Positions 43,854 to 51,803 of a stretch of DNA of 64,000 bases are shown piece after piece. Under the pieces are notes generated by a model that was not told where the DNA came from, made no database searches, and was given only the letters and a program-made list of their open reading frames with translations. Source of the stretch: Spirosoma terrae (lineage in GTDB: Bacteria; Bacteroidota; Bacteroidia; Cytophagales; Spirosomataceae). Where the stretch lies: assembly GCF_010435915.1 (NCBI RefSeq), contig NZ_JAAFZH010000003.1, positions 496,001-560,000 of the forward strand. Reading direction: 5' to 3'. Within the stretch, counting starts at the first letter, position 1. The number at the start of each line of letters is the position of its first letter. A program made the position numbers and the translations under genes.

Positions 43854-45158
43854 ATGGTCCGCGCAAAAATAAATTGGTATTCCATTCTTCCGGGCCTTTT
43901 TCTGGCTGGCGTTCTGCAAAGCTGTAATCTAGCGCCCAAAGAAGAAGAAACCCCCACGGTCAAAGCCGATACAATCAATCAGATCAATTTCTTTCTGGAA
44001 ACGTCGGCCAGCATGGGCGGCTATCTGAGTGGAGGCACTGCATTTAAGGATATAGTGTCTGAATTTGCCAATAAACTTAGTCAGATCGAACCGGTTCGTA
44101 AACCGCTGGCTATTTATACGATCAGCCAGGAAGCTCAGCCCTACGAGGGCGGTGTCGACCGGTTTGTGACGAGTCTGGCCACGGTGCCGCTAGCTAATGC
44201 CCGTAGTTCCGAACTGCATAGCATTTTCAAGCAGGTGGGCGAAAAAGCACGTAACGGCAACGTCGCCATTCTGGTGTCGGACTGTATTCTGTCATTCCCC
44301 GATGAAGACATTAAGAAGAATCCGCAGATCAACGTAACGGATGCGTCGAGCGTGCTGAAAAACGAGATCAATCGGCAGTTTGCCATGCTGAGTAAAGATA
44401 CCATCAACGCTACGGTCTATGCCTATTCGTCGGCCTTCAATGGTACGTATTACGATTACCAGAATAAAAAACAGAAGCTAAACGGCGAACAACGTCCGTT
44501 TTATATCTGGATTATCGGGAAACAACGGGTGCTGAATCTGTTTAATCAGAAGTTGCAGGCAAGCCTGACAACCAAGCCCGATAAACAGCTTTCTTTTGGC
44601 GGAGGCAGTACCATTACGGATTATAACCTGTTTTTTACGCTGAACCGCCAAGGCGAAAACTGGAATGCCGATGGTCAGCGAATCACGAATCTGAAAGGTG
44701 TTCGGGCCGATCGTCCGGCCGAGTTTTCTATTGGGCTGAATCTGAGCGGACTGCCTTCGTATGCGCAAACAGAAGCGTACCTGACCAAAAATCTGACGGT
44801 TATGGCCGGTAATGCAGGTGTGAAGCTGCTAACCATTCAGCCCAAAGATAAAGTAGACGCAAAAGCGACCGAAAAGCTAAAAACCAACGAGTCCAGAATG
44901 CTGAGCGAATCAACGCATATACTGACCTTTAAAGTAACCCAGCTTTTCGAGAACCAAACGCCGGTTACGGTCAAACTGCCAGTACGCTACGATACGTGGT
45001 ATCTCGACCAATCGACCATGGACGACCGAACAGCGGCTGGCCGGGAAGGTAAGACCTTTGCGCTCCAGCATCTGATGAATGGTGTCCGCGATGCGTATGA
45101 AACCGGCTCCGGCTCTGATAAATCATTTATAAACCTTACCATCACCCTCGAACAATAA
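43854..45158 (+). CDS. Lipoprotein with vWA-like domain
   Basis: A 434-residue predicted lipoprotein: signal peptide LPGLFLAGVLQSC with the lipidated cysteine near residue 24. The mature protein opens with INFFLETSASMGGYLSGG, which occupies the position of the MIDAS loop of a von Willebrand A domain, but the DxSxS triad is changed to ETSAS, so a divalent-cation site is altered or lost. AILVSDCILS follows as the next buried strand. The C-terminal half is beta-rich and ends FINLTITLEQ. First gene of a six-gene + strand run with a tubulin-like and an actin-like protein. vWA domains bind protein partners, so it probably senses or assembles something at the membrane (inference). Confidence 0.75.
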   Translation: MVRAKINWYSILPGLFLAGVLQSCNLAPKEEETPTVKADTINQINFFLETSASMGGYLSGGTAFKDIVSEFANKLSQIEPVRKPLAIYTISQEAQPYEGGVDRFVTSLATVPLANARSSELHSIFKQVGEKARNGNVAILVSDCILSFPDEDIKKNPQINVTDASSVLKNEINRQFAMLSKDTINATVYAYSSAFNGTYYDYQNKKQKLNGEQRPFYIWIIGKQRVLNLFNQKLQASLTTKPDKQLSFGGGSTITDYNLFFTLNRQGENWNADGQRITNLKGVRADRPAEFSIGLNLSGLPSYAQTEAYLTKNLTVMAGNAGVKLLTIQPKDKVDAKATEKLKTNESRMLSESTHILTFKVTQLFENQTPVTVKLPVRYDTWYLDQSTMDDRTAAGREGKTFALQHLMNGVRDAYETGSGSDKSFINLTITLEQ

Positions 45159-45166
45159 ACAGCTCC

Positions 45167-45541
45167 ATGTTCACAGCTCTGTATGAATTGCTAATTGGCA
45201 AAAACCCGGACCCTACCTATCGCAACACCGTTTTTACACCCGTCGGACTACTGACGCTGGTTATTATGCTTGGCCTTGCCGCTACGTTCTATCTGCTGCT
45301 GGGTCGTTGGAAAGCCGTTTTTCATCGGACCAGCCATTGGGTTGTTACGTTGGTGGTGGCGTTGGTTATTGCTTTTTCGCTGGCCGTTAGCTACGCAAAA
45401 GATGCCACCGGCGAACCCGAGGCCGATAGCTATATGATGGGTTTCGGCGGGGTGAACCTGATTCTGGCCGGATTGCTGTTTTTCGGCTTTTCTCTACTAT
45501 TCCGGCGCGGTTCCAAATTCGCCCGTTATACTCCGTTTTAA
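45167..45541 (+). CDS. Small integral membrane protein with three helices
   Basis: A 124-residue membrane protein, 8 bp after the vWA lipoprotein gene. Hydrophobic segments at about 27-47, 59-78 and 93-112 make three transmembrane helices; between the second and third is a loop KDATGEPEADSYMMG. The positively charged end GSKFARYTPF is probably cytoplasmic. No known family is recognised; by position it may be a membrane anchor for the nucleotide-binding partners. Confidence 0.7.
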   Translation: MFTALYELLIGKNPDPTYRNTVFTPVGLLTLVIMLGLAATFYLLLGRWKAVFHRTSHWVVTLVVALVIAFSLAVSYAKDATGEPEADSYMMGFGGVNLILAGLLFFGFSLLFRRGSKFARYTPF

Positions 45542-45640
45542 GTTCAGTTAAAAATAGTTTTCAGTTTATAGTTTTCAGTGCGCGAAGCGGTCCTGCGTCA
45601 GCCACTCTAAACTGAAAACTGAAAACTGAAAACTCCAGAC
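45541..45640. repeat. Heptamer-flanked hairpin element, copy 1
   Basis: An inverted structure in the gap between the membrane protein and tubulin-like genes. The left side carries AGTTTTCAGTTTATAG, the core holds GCGTCAGCCACT (45596-45607), and the right side is a run of AAAACTG heptamers (about 45609-45633). The core sequence plus TAAACT recurs at 60368-60385, inside a second element of the same build. Confidence 0.6.
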
Positions 45641-45641
45641 A

Positions 45642-47138
45642 ATGAAGCTTTTTGTTTTTGCTATCGGTGGTACAGGGGCGCGGGTGTTACGTTCGCTAAC
45701 CATGCTGCTGGCCGCCGGGGCTAAAGTGCCCGACAACCTTACCATCGTTCCCATCCTGCTGGATATGGACATGCAGAATGGCGATACAGCTCGTGCGCTC
45801 AATACGGTTGAGTTATACCGCACCATCCGAACGGCGGCTTATCCGAACGGAGTAGCGCCTGCCACTCAGGCCGACGCGCCCCGAGCGTTCTTTTCGACAT
45901 TGATTCAGTCGCTGGGGACGCTGCAGAGTGAAACCACGCAGGAGCGTATCGGCGATTCGTTTCTGCCTCAGCTGACCGAGCATCAGGGCACCTTCGAAGA
46001 GTTTCTGAACGTGAGCACGATGGACGATATCGACCGTGAGTTGCTCAAAGTGCTTTACGATAATTCAGCCAAACCAACCAGCGCCGAGCTGAAACTCGAT
46101 TTGTCGGTTGGTTTCAAGGGCAATCCGAACATTGGTAGTGTGGTTTTCAACGCGCTCGAAGATTCAGCACTCTATAAATACTTCGTTGGCGCGTTCAACA
46201 ACGAAACGGATCGGATTTTTATCATCAGCTCCATCTTCGGTGGAACGGGTTCCTCTGGATTTCCGCAACTGGTAAAACTATTGCAGGAGCCGAGCCAGAA
46301 AATGCCGATACGTAACGCCCGAAAAGGTGCCGTTACGGTAATGCCGTATTTCGCTCTGGAAGAAAACGGACAGAGCGCTATTGACCAGAATCGGTTCAAT
46401 TCAAAAACGAAAGCGGCTTTGTCGTACTACCAGAATCAGATTCATCTCGATTCGTTGTACTACATCGGCGATAAACCGGGCGCGAAACTCTACGCCAACG
46501 TAGAGGGTGGGGCCAAGCAGGCTAACAATGCACACGTAGTGGAATTGCTGGCTGCTGAAACGGTACTGGATTTTGCCAATCGGGGGGCAGGTGAGTTTGC
46601 AGGCGCGAAGACGTTCTATGAATACGGACTCCGGCGCGACGATCGCCAGCTCGATTTCGTTCATTTTGCCGACACTACGTATCGGAACGTAATGTTGCCG
46701 CTGGTACGCTTTGCCTACGCCAGTAAGTTTTATACGGAATACGTACCGGCCAATCTGCGCGAATCGTTTGCCAAGAGTCTGGGACTACAGCAGCAGTTGG
46801 GCAGCAGCACGTATTTCGTAGCGCTGACCAAATTCATGGGCGAAGCCTTTCGGAAATGGCTGGGTGAAATGGCGGACAATGACCGGAAATTCGATCCGTT
46901 CAACTTCCAGACCGATTTCAACGGAATGGTACGTGCCAAACAGATTGAGCCCAAAACATTCATGGGCTTTGGTGATAAAGGGATTAACGAGAATTTCCTG
47001 CTCAACGAAGCAGGCGATGCTGAACCAAAACTGTTGGCTCAATATCCTCAGCCAGAAACACGCCTGATGCATCTGCTGATGACCGTTGCCGACAAATGCA
47101 TGCAAAAACTCGGCGACCTGAACCGGCAATTGGTGTAA
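45642..47138 (+). CDS. Tubulin/FtsZ-like GTPase (Tubulin_2 type)
   Basis: A 498-residue protein with the fold of tubulin/FtsZ: FAIGGTGARVLR at residues 6-17 forms the first nucleotide-binding strand and loop, and the signature loop FGGTGSSG (GGTGSSG at 200-206) corresponds to the GGGTGS/G T4 motif of FtsZ and tubulins. No membrane helix. The rest is a long C-terminal region typical of the divergent Tubulin_2 family, unlike FtsZ itself, which is expected elsewhere. Its neighbours are a vWA lipoprotein and an actin-like protein, in line with known association of such proteins with vWA partners. Likely to polymerise or switch with GTP; function otherwise unknown. Confidence 0.85.
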   Translation: MKLFVFAIGGTGARVLRSLTMLLAAGAKVPDNLTIVPILLDMDMQNGDTARALNTVELYRTIRTAAYPNGVAPATQADAPRAFFSTLIQSLGTLQSETTQERIGDSFLPQLTEHQGTFEEFLNVSTMDDIDRELLKVLYDNSAKPTSAELKLDLSVGFKGNPNIGSVVFNALEDSALYKYFVGAFNNETDRIFIISSIFGGTGSSGFPQLVKLLQEPSQKMPIRNARKGAVTVMPYFALEENGQSAIDQNRFNSKTKAALSYYQNQIHLDSLYYIGDKPGAKLYANVEGGAKQANNAHVVELLAAETVLDFANRGAGEFAGAKTFYEYGLRRDDRQLDFVHFADTTYRNVMLPLVRFAYASKFYTEYVPANLRESFAKSLGLQQQLGSSTYFVALTKFMGEAFRKWLGEMADNDRKFDPFNFQTDFNGMVRAKQIEPKTFMGFGDKGINENFLLNEAGDAEPKLLAQYPQPETRLMHLLMTVADKCMQKLGDLNRQLV

Positions 47139-47302
47139 GTTTTTAGTGTTTGACGTTGTAGGCAGGTTGCCTGATATTCCTGTGTTTGACGTAAAATCAT
47201 CGTATGAAACCGTTTCAACTCTCTAGAATTGAGTCATAACAAAAAGGGTCGTAATGTAAACGTTGAAACAACTTCCAAGTAGAAAACTGAAAACTATTCA
47301 GT
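47139..47302. other. Intergenic gap with short repeats before the actin-like gene
   Basis: 164 bp. GTGTTTGACGT occurs twice (near 47148 and 47181), AGGCAGGTTGCCT is a short hairpin near 47160-47175, GTTTCAAC pairs with GTTGAAAC farther right, and the AAAACTG heptamer reappears just before the start codon (47283-47296). No gene is seen. Confidence 0.4.
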
Positions 47303-50300
47303 ATGCCCCATATCCTTCGCATTGACAATGACCCGAATGTGGTCGAACAAAATCACCTCGGCTGGACGGGCGGTACCGTTGGGCTGGTTGGAAACCGGAT
47401 TGAACATATTCCCGATACGTTGCTGAATCAGGCGGGACTGGCTGCTAAAGCCGGTACGTCGATTCCGTCGCCGTTTGCTCGATTGTATCTTTTCGATGCC
47501 GCTTTTCGGCTCGTGATGAACGATCTGCGACCCGCGCAGCCGACCATGTATCATGTGTTGGTATCACACTGCCTCGATCTGCTTGAACTATTATTTCAGG
47601 CCGGTGGAAGCCCCGACCTGACGTATCGGGTCTGGAATCGGGCCGACCGGCTGGGCGCCCTGAACCAGAAAGCACCATTGCCCAACGCACCTAATCGGCG
47701 GCACCCACACCGGGTTCTGGCCAAAGCGCTGGAGTTGGACATGCGGCACGATTTGGCCAACCTGCAGACCTTTACGCTGATCTATTACAAAGGCGCGTTG
47801 CTGGGCGGTACGTCGCCACTAACCCTGGTGTTTACGTCGCCAAACTGGGAGCAGGAGCGGCAAAATAAATTCCTCGATCCGCCCAAGAGCAGTACGGGGC
47901 GGGTGCTGTTTCAGCAGGATTACGTACCGCTGGAAAGCCGAGACCGGACGTTCGTTACGTATCTGAGCCGATTGTTTGAGCAGTACAAAAGCCTGTTGCC
48001 CGAAAATAGCGGTCTGACGAAGTTTCTGGATAAACTATTCCGCGACAATCCGTATCCGTTACCCGTTGATGCCAGCAAGACGCTCAACGATTTTGACCCA
48101 ATCCGTACTGGTATCGAAGGGTTCAGTACGTTGCAGGTGGTTACGGGGTTACCGTTGTTCAGCGTTCGGGCCGACGACGTACTGAAAGAGGTCGAAAGTA
48201 ACAGCGATTTTGTGATGTTGCCAACGGTATCGTATTACAAAGAAGAAACCAACAAAAATGGCGTAAAAACCAACGTGAAGCCGCCGTTGGCGCTGGCTTC
48301 GCGGATGGACGTGCGGGGCCGCTACGTCAAAAACACGGAGTGGGATTCGCGCACGGTTATTCCCTCGTCGCTGCTGAACGACCTAGGCGCGGGCGGATTG
48401 CTGGCCGATCGTCGGTTGCCGGGTGTTGATAACGTACAATATCCGTTTGTGTCGACGGACGACTTTCTGGAGGATTTTCTCATTCGAATGCCGTTCAAGG
48501 TAAATAACGAGCGGTTCTTTACCGGAACGCAAAATCGGGCCGATTGCGACTTCCTGCTGCCAGTACGTAAGGAGTATTTCAACTTCTTCACACTGGATGA
48601 TCTTCGGAATTACCTGACACTCGACATCAGCGATCAGCGCGTAACGGCAATCCTGAAAGTGCCGGTTCGCGGGCAAAGCGTTCGGGTCGTCGAGTTCCGG
48701 AAAACCTACGAATTGAACGAGCCGGAAAAAGTCCTTGATTTGCCCATTGGCATGGGATTCTTCCCATTCTACCGACTCACGATCCCGGATCAGCAGATAA
48801 TGAATCGGTACACGGTGTTGCTGGCCGACGGAACCACATCGCAGGGAACGCAGGCTAATTTTTACCGTTTCCCAGACGTAGTGAACCGCCACGCCCTGAC
48901 CAGCGGCAAACCACAGCCACGGAGCCCCAAAGTAGGCGAGCGCCCGGCGTCGTATTATTACAAGGTCAACGAAGCGTTCGATCTGGTTGAGATTCAGTTA
49001 TCTAACAACGATATTCCATACAGAGGTATCGTCGTGCCTGAGTTTACGACGATTCCAAATCGGGGCTATGAAGAGTTTACGTTTGCGATCGATTTCGGTA
49101 CGTCGAATACGCACGTAGCGTATCTGGTCAAAGATCAGGGAGGGGCCAAGCCTGATCCCGAGGCTTTGACCGTTACGGACGAAGACATCCAGATGGTACT
49201 GCTCAATAAACCCTACTCGGGTCCGGGTATCAGCCGGGACTACGATCGATACAGTACCCGAAGCAGTTTCGGTGCCTTTGAGCAGTTGGAACCGTTGGTA
49301 CGTCGTGAGTTTGTACCTTCTTTGATTGGTCGGAATCCGCGTTTGGGAACACCATTCGCCTTTCCGCTACGGACAACTGTTTATGAGCGGGAAGGGCTCA
49401 CTCAGGGGGGCGATTATCTGTTCTCGAAACTCAATTTAGGCTTCAACATTGACCTTGAACAGGTTACGGTTGGCGATAATAACCGCTACGTATCGACTCT
49501 GAAATGGCTGTTTGAAAACAAGCCCAACGATACGTTGAACGATCTGCGCGTGCGTGCCTTCTTCGAAACGCTGCTGTTATTGATTCGTCACAAAGTGGTT
49601 CAGAATAAAGGTGACGTAGCACTGACAAAAATTGTGTGGCTGGCTCCATCGAGCATGACCCGTCGTACGCGGAACCGGTTGACGGCGGAGTGGAACAAAG
49701 CCATGCAGGAGGTATTTGGCACGACCTCGTATTTCCAGGACGAACCCATTCTGGAATCACTGGCTCCTTATTTCTACCTGCAGCGTCAGGGCGTTTTGCC
49801 CACGGCCAATGCCGTTAACGTGGATATTGGTGGCGGTACGTCCGATTTGATGTTCTTTGCGCAGAGTCAGCGGCTTTATTTCAATACGTCGTTCCGGTTT
49901 GCGGCTAACGACATCTGGGGTGGGGGACTCGACGAAACGGGCGCGCCTTCGGGTCGATTGGATAACGGATTCGTTTCGAATTTCCTGACGTACCGTAGCA
50001 ACAACCCATCGAGCCATAAAACGGGGGCTGATCAGACACTGGACGCGTTTTTAGATCCAAAACGCCGGATGTCGCCAGAAGACATCGTGAGTTTGTTGTT
50101 TAAGTACGACGACCATTTTCAGTTTACCAAAGCGATTCAAAATCAGCAGCCTGCCTTGCTGGTTGTATTGTATCTGCACTACGCATCGATCATTTACCAC
50201 CTGGTGCAGCTGATTGAATCGCAGGAAAAGCAGGGTGGTACTACGCTCGATCTGCCCCGCTTCCTGACGTTTACCGGACGGGGAAGCCAATACCTGAATC

Positions 50301-50860
50301 TGCTCGGTACGCGGGGCGATCTGGTCGACTATACGAAGCGGTTGTTTGCGGCTTACACAACGAAACCCGTTCCAACAAACTTCCAGATTCTGTTGACCGA
50401 TAACCCGAAAGAAACAACCGCGAACGGTGCTGTTCTGTATCAGACCGCTACGGATCGGGACCAATACCGGGGTAATCAGACAACGGCGTACTGGGGCAAT
50501 GAAGCTGAGCACCCCGTTACGTTCACGTACAACGAAACCACCGTCGATACGGTTGGCAACGAAAATGATTTCCATGATTCGGTGCTACGTAACGTTCGGG
50601 ATTTCCTCGAAAAGACGCTGAAAAATAGCTCCGTATCGGCGTTCCTGGGGGATTTCGGTATTCGTCGGACGCAGGACTACTACGATTTCCTGGTCGGTTC
50701 TGACGTAACGCGCAGCAGTGTGCTGCACGATAGCTACATGCTGGCGAAACTGCCTATCGAGCGCGATGCGGATGCCCGGTTGTCGGAAACGTTCTTCTTC
50801 CTGCCGCTCAAAAACGCGCTATACGAACTGTCGAAATACATTGCTAAAAATCAGTCCTAG
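47303..50860 (+). CDS. 1185-residue protein with C-terminal actin/Hsp70-like ATPase
   Basis: A large cytosolic protein. The first ~590 residues form a region I do not recognise, with an early GWTGGTVGLVG and many charged, mixed segments. From about 592 there is an actin/Hsp70/sugar-kinase-fold ATPase: phosphate-1 motif AIDFGTSNTHVAYL (D597-T603) and phosphate-2 motif VDIGGGTSDLMFF (D841-D848), with TGRGSQYL near 993 as a probable adenosine motif. The C-terminal 150 residues are helical and end SKYIAKNQS. It could relate to the SrfB-type Hsp70-like proteins, but I cannot confirm that here. It is the central and largest gene of the cluster. Confidence 0.82.
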   Translation: MPHILRIDNDPNVVEQNHLGWTGGTVGLVGNRIEHIPDTLLNQAGLAAKAGTSIPSPFARLYLFDAAFRLVMNDLRPAQPTMYHVLVSHCLDLLELLFQAGGSPDLTYRVWNRADRLGALNQKAPLPNAPNRRHPHRVLAKALELDMRHDLANLQTFTLIYYKGALLGGTSPLTLVFTSPNWEQERQNKFLDPPKSSTGRVLFQQDYVPLESRDRTFVTYLSRLFEQYKSLLPENSGLTKFLDKLFRDNPYPLPVDASKTLNDFDPIRTGIEGFSTLQVVTGLPLFSVRADDVLKEVESNSDFVMLPTVSYYKEETNKNGVKTNVKPPLALASRMDVRGRYVKNTEWDSRTVIPSSLLNDLGAGGLLADRRLPGVDNVQYPFVSTDDFLEDFLIRMPFKVNNERFFTGTQNRADCDFLLPVRKEYFNFFTLDDLRNYLTLDISDQRVTAILKVPVRGQSVRVVEFRKTYELNEPEKVLDLPIGMGFFPFYRLTIPDQQIMNRYTVLLADGTTSQGTQANFYRFPDVVNRHALTSGKPQPRSPKVGERPASYYYKVNEAFDLVEIQLSNNDIPYRGIVVPEFTTIPNRGYEEFTFAIDFGTSNTHVAYLVKDQGGAKPDPEALTVTDEDIQMVLLNKPYSGPGISRDYDRYSTRSSFGAFEQLEPLVRREFVPSLIGRNPRLGTPFAFPLRTTVYEREGLTQGGDYLFSKLNLGFNIDLEQVTVGDNNRYVSTLKWLFENKPNDTLNDLRVRAFFETLLLLIRHKVVQNKGDVALTKIVWLAPSSMTRRTRNRLTAEWNKAMQEVFGTTSYFQDEPILESLAPYFYLQRQGVLPTANAVNVDIGGGTSDLMFFAQSQRLYFNTSFRFAANDIWGGGLDETGAPSGRLDNGFVSNFLTYRSNNPSSHKTGADQTLDAFLDPKRRMSPEDIVSLLFKYDDHFQFTKAIQNQQPALLVVLYLHYASIIYHLVQLIESQEKQGGTTLDLPRFLTFTGRGSQYLNLLGTRGDLVDYTKRLFAAYTTKPVPTNFQILLTDNPKETTANGAVLYQTATDRDQYRGNQTTAYWGNEAEHPVTFTYNETTVDTVGNENDFHDSVLRNVRDFLEKTLKNSSVSAFLGDFGIRRTQDYYDFLVGSDVTRSSVLHDSYMLAKLPIERDADARLSETFFFLPLKNALYELSKYIAKNQS

Positions 50861-50867
50861 CTGACTA

Positions 50868-51701
50868 ATGATGCAACGAATAAAAAAAAGCTGGCTGTTA
50901 GTACTATCGCTGACAGTCAGCATTGCCACGCAGGCACAGCCAGTTACCACCACGGAGGCTTCGTCAAAACCAACATTTTATACGTATCTGGCATTAGTAT
51001 TGGCGCTGCTGGCCTTGATTGGACTGATTTTGCTCTGGTTAAGAAATCAGGCGGGTTGGGAGAAAATTAACGCTGAGCGCCGATCAGCCGTTGGCAATTC
51101 TGATGGAATGCGGGAGTTAAGCGGGCGCGTTTCTGCGCTGGAACAGGCCAACAAAGCGTTTGTGAAAACGATACGTGATCTGGAGAATCAGGTGGCTAAA
51201 CTTCGGGAACAACAGGCCGACAATCGGAAAGCTGCCCCTGCTTATGTTGCCCAGCCAGCGCCGGAACCTCAATTGCCACCCGTAGAACAACGGCCTGCCG
51301 CACGGGTGCCGGAGCCGGTCGTGCAAAAGTCAGTTGCTTCGCAAGCTGCCCAGTCGCAGCGGTCAATGCCAGTCAACACGCCCCCGGCAAAATTATATGC
51401 CCGGACGGTTGATGTGCCAGGTGGTTTCAGTGTGAGCAGTCTCGTTGAAACACCGAATCGTCCGATGGTATTTGTGATCACGCCAACCGGGGCGGGGCAG
51501 GCCACGTTTCGTGTAACCGACGACCCCGAAGCGCAACGGCTAGCCCTCAGTGATCCATATTCATACCTGAGCGATGCCTGCAACTACCAGTCGCGGCCCG
51601 AAGTAAACAGCCGTATCCATATGATTTCGGAAGGAAAACTGCAATTACAGGGCGAAAAATGGCATATTATTGAAAAAGCGGAAATTAGTTTCTACGCCTG
51701 A
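50868..51701 (+). CDS. Membrane-anchored coiled-coil protein, unknown
   Basis: A 277-residue protein, 8 bp after the actin-like gene. It has a cleavable-looking signal (LLVLSLTVSIATQAQ) and a second hydrophobic segment near 40-60 (ALVLALLALIGLILLWL), then a coiled coil at about 70-125, a proline/alanine-rich linker, and a globular C-terminal part from about 170 (SVSSLVETPNRPMVF, VFVITPTGAGQATFRVTDD). No family is recognised. It plausibly tethers the assembly to the membrane. Confidence 0.7.
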   Translation: MMQRIKKSWLLVLSLTVSIATQAQPVTTTEASSKPTFYTYLALVLALLALIGLILLWLRNQAGWEKINAERRSAVGNSDGMRELSGRVSALEQANKAFVKTIRDLENQVAKLREQQADNRKAAPAYVAQPAPEPQLPPVEQRPAARVPEPVVQKSVASQAAQSQRSMPVNTPPAKLYARTVDVPGGFSVSSLVETPNRPMVFVITPTGAGQATFRVTDDPEAQRLALSDPYSYLSDACNYQSRPEVNSRIHMISEGKLQLQGEKWHIIEKAEISFYA

Positions 51702-51718
51702 TGTGTTATACTAGCAGG

Positions 51719-51779
51719 TGATTGCCGGGGGTGAGGAGCAGGTTTTACAACCAATTATACTCCTCTCCCCCGGCAATCA
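51719..51779. terminator. Large hairpin before the WG-like membrane protein gene
   Basis: TGATTGCCGGGGGTGAGGAG (51719-51738) pairs with 51760-51779 over 20 bp with a single mismatch and a 21-nt loop. It falls between the coiled-coil protein gene and the next one and could attenuate transcription, or separate it from the downstream gene. No T-run follows it. The right arm runs right up to the ATG at 51780. Confidence 0.55.
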
Positions 51780-51803
51780 ATGCTACAAGAAGAGGCTGTT
51801 ACA

